Source: Anaerolineales bacterium
GTDB lineage: Bacteria; Chloroflexota; Anaerolineae; UBA7937
Length of the DNA stretch: 7,847 nt
NCBI GenBank assembly: GCA_030593425.1
Contig: JAUVHF010000070.1
Coordinates: forward strand, 1 to 7,847
Direction of reading: 5' to 3'
Notes under the pieces: model-generated
Database searches by the model: none
Told to the model about the DNA's origin: nothing
Seen by the model: only the letters and a program-made list of their open reading frames with translations
In this document: piece after piece, positions 5,511-7,847 of the stretch
Position numbering within the stretch: the first letter of the stretch is position 1
How the letters are laid out: every line of letters starts with the position of its first letter
Position numbers and translations under genes: made by a program

Positions 5511-6530
5511 ATGTTCATAGGTAGAGCGAGAAAGAAGGAAGTCCTGGTAGAGGGGGGTGAGACCTGGGAGAAGCGAGTCAAGGAGTGGGAAGAGAGGCGC
5601 AAAGTAGCCACCAAGGTAGCGAATCCCGTTTCCGTCACGGTGTTCCTCATCATCATGACTATCAGCATCCTGGCCGGGGTTCTTCTGGATCTGAGCCTCG
5701 GGGCTCCCGACTGGGCTATAGCCGCGGTCATAACGGTGGGGGGTCTAGTGGGCCTCTACTTCCTCCTCGCTATCAAGGTCGCCGACCAATGGGAGAAGGT
5801 GATCGTGCTCCGCTTCGGCAAATTTCAAAGGCTGGCGGGTCCCGGGTTGTTTTGGGTCATTCCCATCGTGGACTCCATACCAGCCTGGATCGACCACCGG
5901 GTGATGGTTACCCCTTTCACGGCGGAGCGCACTCTCACCAAGGACACCGTCCCCGTTGATGTGGACGCCGTCCTCTTCTGGGTGGTCTGGGATGCGGAGA
6001 AGGCGGCCCTGGAGGTGGAGGATTACGATGAGGCCATCTCCTGGGCGTCCCAGACGGCACTCCGAGAGATTATCGGCCAGATGGATCTGGCCCACATCTT
6101 GGTGGGTCGGGCCAAGATGGACCAGGAGTTGCAGAAGATCATCGATGAGCGAACCACCCCGTGGGGCATCACCGTGCAGTCGGTGGAGATCCGCGACATC
6201 GTCATCCCTGAGGCTCTGGAGGATGCCATGTCCCGCCAGGCCCAGGCCGAAAGGGAGAGGCAAGCCCGAGTCATCCTGGGCGAGTCGGAGCGGCAGATCG
6301 CGAAGAGTTTCTTGGAGGCGGCCCGGATATACGAGGGCGATGTCACCGCCTTGCACCTGCGAGCCATGAACATGCTATTTGAGGGCCTCAAGGAGAAGGG
6401 TGCCCTCATCATCGTTCCCTCCACGGCGGTGGAGACTATGGCTTTGGGTGGAGTGGCGGGGCTCACCTCCTTGGCGCAAAGTGTGGGCCTCCAGTCCTCG
6501 GCTGGCGAGGAAGGCTCAGAAGAGAAGTAA
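5511..6530 (+). CDS. SPFH/band 7 (stomatin/slipin-like) membrane protein
   Basis: The 339-residue protein belongs to the SPFH (stomatin, prohibitin, flotillin, HflK/C) superfamily of membrane scaffold proteins that oligomerise in the membrane and organise proteases or lipids. A charged N-terminal segment (1-37) precedes two hydrophobic helices (about 41-60 and 68-89). The SPFH domain starts at about 91: KVIVLRFGKFQRLAGPGLFWVIP at 96-118, KDTVPVDVDAVLFW at 144-157, ALREIIGQMDL at 183-193, and a WGITVQSVEIRDIVIPEAL block at 218-236. A charged helix (about 237-275, RQAQAERERQARVILGESE) is probably coiled coil. The last 25 residues are low-complexity. Bacterial slipins usually have a shorter N-terminus and often lie next to nfeD; neither holds here. 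The ATG at 5511 follows the gntR stop with no gap, with CAGGAGGAGA at 5497-5506 as a strong ribosome binding site. Being in the regulator's operon, it is presumably that regulator's target. Confidence 0.9.
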   Translation: MFIGRARKKEVLVEGGETWEKRVKEWEERRKVATKVANPVSVTVFLIIMTISILAGVLLDLSLGAPDWAIAAVITVGGLVGLYFLLAIKVADQWEKVIVLRFGKFQRLAGPGLFWVIPIVDSIPAWIDHRVMVTPFTAERTLTKDTVPVDVDAVLFWVVWDAEKAALEVEDYDEAISWASQTALREIIGQMDLAHILVGRAKMDQELQKIIDERTTPWGITVQSVEIRDIVIPEALEDAMSRQAQAERERQARVILGESERQIAKSFLEAARIYEGDVTALHLRAMNMLFEGLKEKGALIIVPSTAVETMALGGVAGLTSLAQSVGLQSSAGEEGSEEK

Positions 6531-6573
6531 ACTACTAGGATTCCCGACCGGCTTGGGGACGCCCCCGTTTCCA

Positions 6574-6734
6574 GAACCCTTGGGCTTGTATAGGGCAGAG
6601 TTGATGGGGACTCTTGGTCTTGCTGATCCATCTTCTTTGGTTGCCTTTTGGGTCAAGACCGGGGCGGTGCAAATGTTGAGGTCTTCGGCGAGAAGTACGA
6701 AGAGTACACCTCTCGATTGTCCCCTTTGAATATC
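6574..6734 (+). pseudogene. Decayed remnant resembling the C-terminus of an isoprenylcysteine/phospholipid methyltransferase-like protein
   Basis: No intact reading frame spans this gap, but pieces in all three frames line up in order with the C-terminal end of the ICMT/PEMT-like membrane methyltransferase family. Frame 1 gives LGLYRAELMGTLGLA (6583-6627), like the family's helix after its RHP-x-Y motif. Frame 2 gives WGLLVLLIHLLWLPF (6605-6649), a hydrophobic helix. Frame 3 gives VEVFGEKYEEYTSRL (6675-6719), close to the family's near-terminal EEFGEEYEEYRRR-type block. Stops and at least two frameshifts separate them. The similarity is judged by eye from remembered family patterns. The alternative is chance resemblance in non-coding DNA. 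The first two thirds of such a gene are not visible. Confidence 0.4.
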
Positions 6735-6744
6735 ATCGCTGGAT

Positions 6745-6752
6745 GGAGGAGG
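6745..6752 (+). promoter_or_regulatory. Ribosome binding site that decides the YhfC-family start
   Basis: GGAGGAGG lies five bases upstream of the ATG at 6758. The in-frame ATG at 6743 has no such site before it (its upstream sequence is AT-rich and unremarkable) and itself overlaps this element. The later ATG is therefore preferred. Confidence 0.65.
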
Positions 6753-6757
6753 AAGAG

Positions 6758-7534
6758 ATGCTTCTACATCTCGCTTTCGGAGTGGAGATCCTTTTCATGC
6801 TCCTTTTTCCCGTCGCCTTGGGCTTCTACTTGGTTAGACGGTTTGGGGTCCGCTGGGGGCTCTTCGGCTTTGGGGCTTTGGCCTTTGTAGGCTCCCAGGT
6901 GGTACGCTTACCTCTGCTGTATGGCGCGACCATCGCCTTTCAACGAGGGATGTTGCCTTCTCCGCCGGAAAGGTACGCCTTCGCCTTCAACGTCGTTGTT
7001 ATGTCCCTCACGGCCGGATTTTTTGAAGAAGGGACACGCTATTTGGTGTACCGTTTTCTCATCAAGAAAGTCCGGACTTGGCGGGAAGCCCTCGCGTTCG
7101 GGGCCGGCCACGGGGGCATCGAATCCATCGGTGTAGGTATGGGAGTGGTTTTGACGCTGGTGACCATGATTGTGCGGCGGGGGATGGACCTTTCGCAATT
7201 GCCCGTCTCTGGGGAACAGGCGACGCTGATAGCCCAGCAGGTAGAGCAGTTCTTCGCTCTGCCCTGGTATATGCCGCGTTTGGGAGGGGTGGAACGGCTC
7301 TTCGCCATCACTCTTCATATCTCCTTGGCTGTCCTCGTCCTTCAGGTTTTCACGCGGGGCAAGATCTCGTATCTTTTTATGGCCATGGGATACCACGGCC
7401 TGGCCAACCTCATCGCAGTCTCCATCAACGCCAAGTGGGGAGCGGTGGCTGCCGAATCGGTCGTCCTCCTGGTGGCCCTCTTCAGCCTTTGGATCATCAG
7501 GAGGTATAGACCTGTGGAGGAGGCGAGCCCATGA
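6758..7534 (+). CDS. YhfC family (glutamic-type) intramembrane metalloprotease-like protein
   Basis: This is a polytopic membrane protein of the YhfC family, distantly related to the CPBP/Rce1 intramembrane endopeptidases. From the ATG at 6758 it has 258 residues, close to the family norm, and begins with a hydrophobic helix (MLLHLAFGVEILFMLLFPVA). The family's putative catalytic elements are all visible: EE-xx-R (Glu90, Glu91, Arg94), GHGGIES (117-123, His118 and Glu122), His187 in LHISLAVLVL, and His213 in YHGLANLIAV. About seven hydrophobic segments are present. An upstream ATG at 6743 would add five residues (MEEEE) but lacks a ribosome binding site. Its stop overlaps the ATG of the ABC stub (ATGA, 7531-7534), suggesting former coupling with an ABC transporter. 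No promoter is evident just upstream, so it may be read through from the SPFH operon. The physiological substrate is unknown for the family, so function is uncertain. Confidence 0.83.
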   Translation: MLLHLAFGVEILFMLLFPVALGFYLVRRFGVRWGLFGFGALAFVGSQVVRLPLLYGATIAFQRGMLPSPPERYAFAFNVVVMSLTAGFFEEGTRYLVYRFLIKKVRTWREALAFGAGHGGIESIGVGMGVVLTLVTMIVRRGMDLSQLPVSGEQATLIAQQVEQFFALPWYMPRLGGVERLFAITLHISLAVLVLQVFTRGKISYLFMAMGYHGLANLIAVSINAKWGAVAAESVVLLVALFSLWIIRRYRPVEEASP

Positions 7535-7629
7535 TCGAGGCAGAAGGGCTCACCAGATGGTTCGATGGCCCCTTGACAGTCGATGACTATAAGGTGGACG
7601 ACGAAGATACGGAGATAGGCCTCCGCTGA
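7531..7629 (+). pseudogene. Decayed N-terminal stub of an ABC transporter ATPase gene
   Basis: A 32-codon frame opens with ATG overlapping the YhfC-family stop (ATGA). Its product, beginning MIEAEGLTRWFDGPLTVDD, matches the first strand and A-loop region of drug-exporter-type ABC ATPases (I-EAEGLTKRF-G-x-x-AVDD). The rest, YKVDDEDTEIGLR, can be aligned with the usual S-F-EV-x-EGEIFGLLG segment but is degenerate. TGA at 7627-7629 falls just where the Walker A loop should start. The DNA beyond (7630-7660) shows only faint Walker-A-like similarity and further stops. The intact ABC gene at 7697 carries the same arrangement undamaged, so this looks like the remains of a paralogous upstream copy. 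A short functional coupled peptide is the alternative. Confidence 0.5.
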
Positions 7630-7696
7630 GTTCCCACGAGATCCTAGGCCGGCTCCATTGAAAAGAGCCACAAGTTAGCAAGCAGGAGAGAAGGGT

Positions 7697-7847
7697 ATGA
7701 CTCAGACGATGCTCGAAGTGCACAACCTGGTGAAACGCTACAACGGCTTCACGGCTGTGGACGTGCTCTCCTTCGAGGTCTATGAGGGGGAGATTTTCGG
7801 ACTGCTGGGGCCCAACGGGGCCGGAAAAACGACCGCTATCCGCACCA
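7697..7847 (+). CDS. ABC transporter ATP-binding protein, N-terminal part (3' truncated by window edge)
   Basis: Fifty residues of an ABC ATPase are visible before the window ends. The first strand MLEVHNLVKRYNGFTAVD contains the A-loop aromatic Tyr15 that stacks on adenine. EGEIFGLLGPNGAGKTT (31-47) holds a complete Walker A motif, GPNGAGKT. This form, with short N-terminus and EGEIFGLLGPNGAGKTT, is typical of the ABC-2 export group (drug, antibiotic or lipid-type exporters), whose permease gene normally follows. The ATG at 7697 has AGGAGAG (7684-7690) six bases upstream; an in-frame ATG at 7709 is less well supported. It follows a decayed paralogous stub and a YhfC-type protease gene. The Walker B, signature and substrate information lie outside the window. 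Confidence 0.93.
   Translation, partial: MTQTMLEVHNLVKRYNGFTAVDVLSFEVYEGEIFGLLGPNGAGKTTAIRT

Noticed and set aside
5745..6356. Long minus-strand open frame opposite the SPFH gene
   Set aside because: Low-complexity His/Leu/Gly-rich product antisense to a clear SPFH domain, with no ribosome binding site or family match.
6555..6569. GGGG-ACG-CCCC hairpin followed by CGTTT after the SPFH gene, as a possible terminator
   Set aside because: Only four base pairs with a three-base loop and a very short T run; too weak to call.
6743..6757. Upstream ATG as start of the YhfC-family gene
   Set aside because: It adds only MEEEE, and the bases encoding these residues are the ribosome binding site for the ATG at 6758; no site precedes 6743.
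7651..7669. GGCTC...GAGCC hairpin before the ABC ATPase gene
   Set aside because: Five-bp stem with a nine-base loop and no T tract; likely chance.
1..7847. CRISPR arrays, insertion sequences, rRNA or phage genes
   Set aside because: No regularly spaced direct repeats, transposase frames, terminal inverted repeats with target duplications, or rRNA-like sequence were seen.

Overview
The window is a gene-dense stretch of a bacterial chromosome. Housekeeping genes fill the first two thirds and an accessory-looking membrane-protein region fills the last third. The base composition is moderately GC-rich, and three promoters match the sigma-70 consensus with an extended -10. The gene set and protein flavour (FtsK C-terminus, YebC-RuvC-RuvA order, YtrA-type GntR) suggest a free-living, possibly Chloroflexota-like or other deep-branching Gram-positive-type bacterium. 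That placement is inference; nothing in the window proves the phylum.

Bases 1-1460 (+ strand) hold the 3' end of an FtsK/SpoIIIE DNA translocase gene, then infA (translation initiation factor IF-1), then a LysE/RhtB-type exporter gene whose GTG start overlaps the infA stop. The group ends at a strong palindromic terminator. Bases 1454-1612 carry no convincing gene, only hairpins and a tRNA-like string.

Bases 1590-3540 (+ strand) are an operon driven by an extended -10 promoter: yebC, ruvC and ruvA. YebC is a translation-associated or regulatory factor. RuvC is the Holliday junction resolvase and RuvA is the junction-binding subunit of the branch-migration motor. The usual third partner, ruvB, is not here. 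A bidirectional terminator separates ruvA from the convergent mnmE gene (- strand), a complete tRNA-modification GTPase with its own extended -10 promoter.

Bases 5038-7847 (+ strand) look accessory. A perfect-consensus promoter with an operator-like inverted repeat drives a small GntR/YtrA-type repressor gene. This abuts, with no gap, a two-transmembrane SPFH/stomatin-like gene. Next comes a non-coding stretch that appears to be the wreck of an isoprenylcysteine-methyltransferase-like gene. It is followed by an intact YhfC-type intramembrane protease gene, a decayed N-terminal stub of an ABC-transporter ATPase gene coupled to its stop codon, and the 5' end of an intact ABC-transporter ATPase gene that runs off the window. 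The set resembles an envelope-stress or membrane-active-compound response locus. That function is a hypothesis from gene families and context only.
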